From Sulfolobus islandicus Y.N.15.51 (GTDB lineage Archaea > Thermoproteota > Thermoprotei_A > Sulfolobales > Sulfolobaceae), in contig NC_012623.1 in assembly GCF_000022485.1 (NCBI RefSeq), positions 2,666,674-2,730,673 of the forward strand: 64,000 nt of DNA, given 5' to 3'. Below, piece by piece: positions 63,323 to 64,000 of the stretch. A program made the position numbers and the translations under genes. The notes under the pieces are model-generated. The model worked only from the letters and a program-made list of their open reading frames with translations. It did no database searches and was not told where the DNA came from. Position 1 is the stretch's first letter. Each line of letters opens with the position of its first letter.

Positions 63323-64000
63323 ATGATGGAAAATAGTGAAAAGTTGTGGAATTCTATCAAAGATATTTACTCTTCAATCCTTAAACACCCATTTATTCTT
63401 GAACTGGTTGAAGGAACCCTAAGTAGAAATAAATTCGAGTACTATATCATTCAAGATTATCTGTATTTAAGGGAGTTCTCTAAGGCCTTGGCTTTATTAT
63501 CGGCAAAGGCTGAAGATGAGGAAAATGCTTTATTGTTTGCTATACACATACAAGATGCCATAAAGGTAGAAAAGGCGTTACATAAATTTTACATAAGTGA
63601 ATTCAATTTGGATGTGGAAGATTATGAAATGAGTCCGACTAATCTAGCTTATACATCTTACTTACTTGCTGTGGCTTATTCCAGACCTTTTCATGAAGTA
63701 ATATCTGCAGTATTACCTTGCTATTGGATATATATGGAAGTTGGAAAGGAATTGCTCAAAAAAGGATCTAGGGATAAATATTATCAAAAATGGATAGAAA
63801 CTTATGGTGGAGAGGATTACGAAAGGGGAGTTAGGGCAGTATTGGGTATTGTGAATGGTCTGAAAGTTAGTGAAGAGGAATTTAATAAGATGAAGATTCA
63901 TTTTAGAACTGCATCTATATACGAATATATGTTTTGGGACTCTGCGTATAGATTAGAGAGGTTTCCTTTCCTACAGAAAAAAATAAAGGAGTGTAACTAA
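63323..64000 (+). CDS. tenA: TenA/thiaminase II-family protein
   Basis: A 225-residue TenA-family protein whose TAA is exactly at the window end. The helical fold and the motifs QDYLYLREFSKALALLSAKAEDEEN, AVLPCYWIYMEVGKEL (Cys in the active site near residue 133) and ETYGGEDYE are typical. Thiaminase II salvages thiamin pyrimidine (HMP) from degraded thiamin. A T/A-rich stretch with GCATATGC precedes the ATG. Confidence 0.85.
   Translation: MMENSEKLWNSIKDIYSSILKHPFILELVEGTLSRNKFEYYIIQDYLYLREFSKALALLSAKAEDEENALLFAIHIQDAIKVEKALHKFYISEFNLDVEDYEMSPTNLAYTSYLLAVAYSRPFHEVISAVLPCYWIYMEVGKELLKKGSRDKYYQKWIETYGGEDYERGVRAVLGIVNGLKVSEEEFNKMKIHFRTASIYEYMFWDSAYRLERFPFLQKKIKECN

Overview
This window comes from a thermoacidophilic crenarchaeon of the Saccharolobus (Sulfolobus) solfataricus/islandicus type. 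The DNA is AT-rich. Most genes have a TATA-like box about 25 nt before a leaderless start codon, or a GGTGA ribosome site when they lie inside an operon. The gene content is also characteristic: a SoxLABCD quinol oxidase, a copTMA copper cluster, a CutABC glyceraldehyde oxidoreductase, a TreT-type trehalose synthase and several Sulfolobus-type insertion sequences. Gene families were assigned by reading motifs, without database searches; species and exact IS names are therefore provisional.

Layout. 0-2.2 kb: a truncated membrane protein gene, a gluconate-dehydratase-like enolase-superfamily enzyme and a short-chain dehydrogenase. 2.4-9.4 kb: respiratory region, with soxL (Rieske) divergent from soxABCD and small membrane proteins around it. 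9.5-13.3 kb: a PAP2 phosphatase and the copper cluster. 13.3-16.1 kb: an HTH plus zinc-finger protein, a two-gene ABC exporter and an unknown gene. 16.3-17.5 kb: an intact-looking ISH3-like IS. 17.5-19.8 kb: rubrerythrin, HdrD/GlpC-like Fe-S protein and DUF3501, an oxidative-stress operon. 19.8-24.3 kb: a small paralogous pair and the CutBCA molybdenum oxidoreductase. 24.5-30.6 kb: a persulfide/sulfur-transfer region (SelD-like protein, rhodanese, HTH, NifX-like, DUF1641 repeat protein, two DsrE proteins, sulfide:quinone-reductase-like flavoprotein, TusA). 30.7-35.5 kb: an acyl-CoA/aromatic-acid module (PaaK-like ligase, DUF35, thiolase, two crotonases, PaaI thioesterase). 35.6-36.8 kb: a decayed IS630-type element. 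37.1-39.1 kb: a diiron R2-like protein and an AbrB-PhoU protein. 39.2-45.3 kb: a dpp-type ABC importer. 45.2-49.7 kb: membrane protein, peroxiredoxin, HtrA-like protease, DUF4382, DUF5752 and TreT-like synthase. 49.8-52.8 kb: two ribbon-helix-helix-like proteins converging on an orphan CARF/Csx1-like protein. 53-61.2 kb: UbiB-like kinase, Hsp20, a probable C/D-box sRNA, a large repeat-rich surface protein, an ABC transporter pair and PCMT. 61.2-63.3 kb: an IS110-family element nested in an IS5-type remnant. 63.3-64 kb: a TenA-family protein.

The most notable observations are these. (1) The 292-nt leader of the IS110 element folds into two loop structures resembling a bridge RNA. Both sides of one loop match the sequence into which the element is inserted, and removing the element restores the interrupted IS5 reading frame exactly. 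(2) A CARF-like protein sits far from any visible CRISPR locus, next to two RHH-type proteins. (3) A 22-codon Arg-rich leader ORF lies at the predicted transcription start of hsp20. (4) A probable C/D-box sRNA has a box C that contains the stop codon of a small membrane-protein gene. (5) A sulfur-relay gene set carries an atypical TusA and a recently homogenised repeat protein. No tRNA, rRNA or CRISPR array was recognised.
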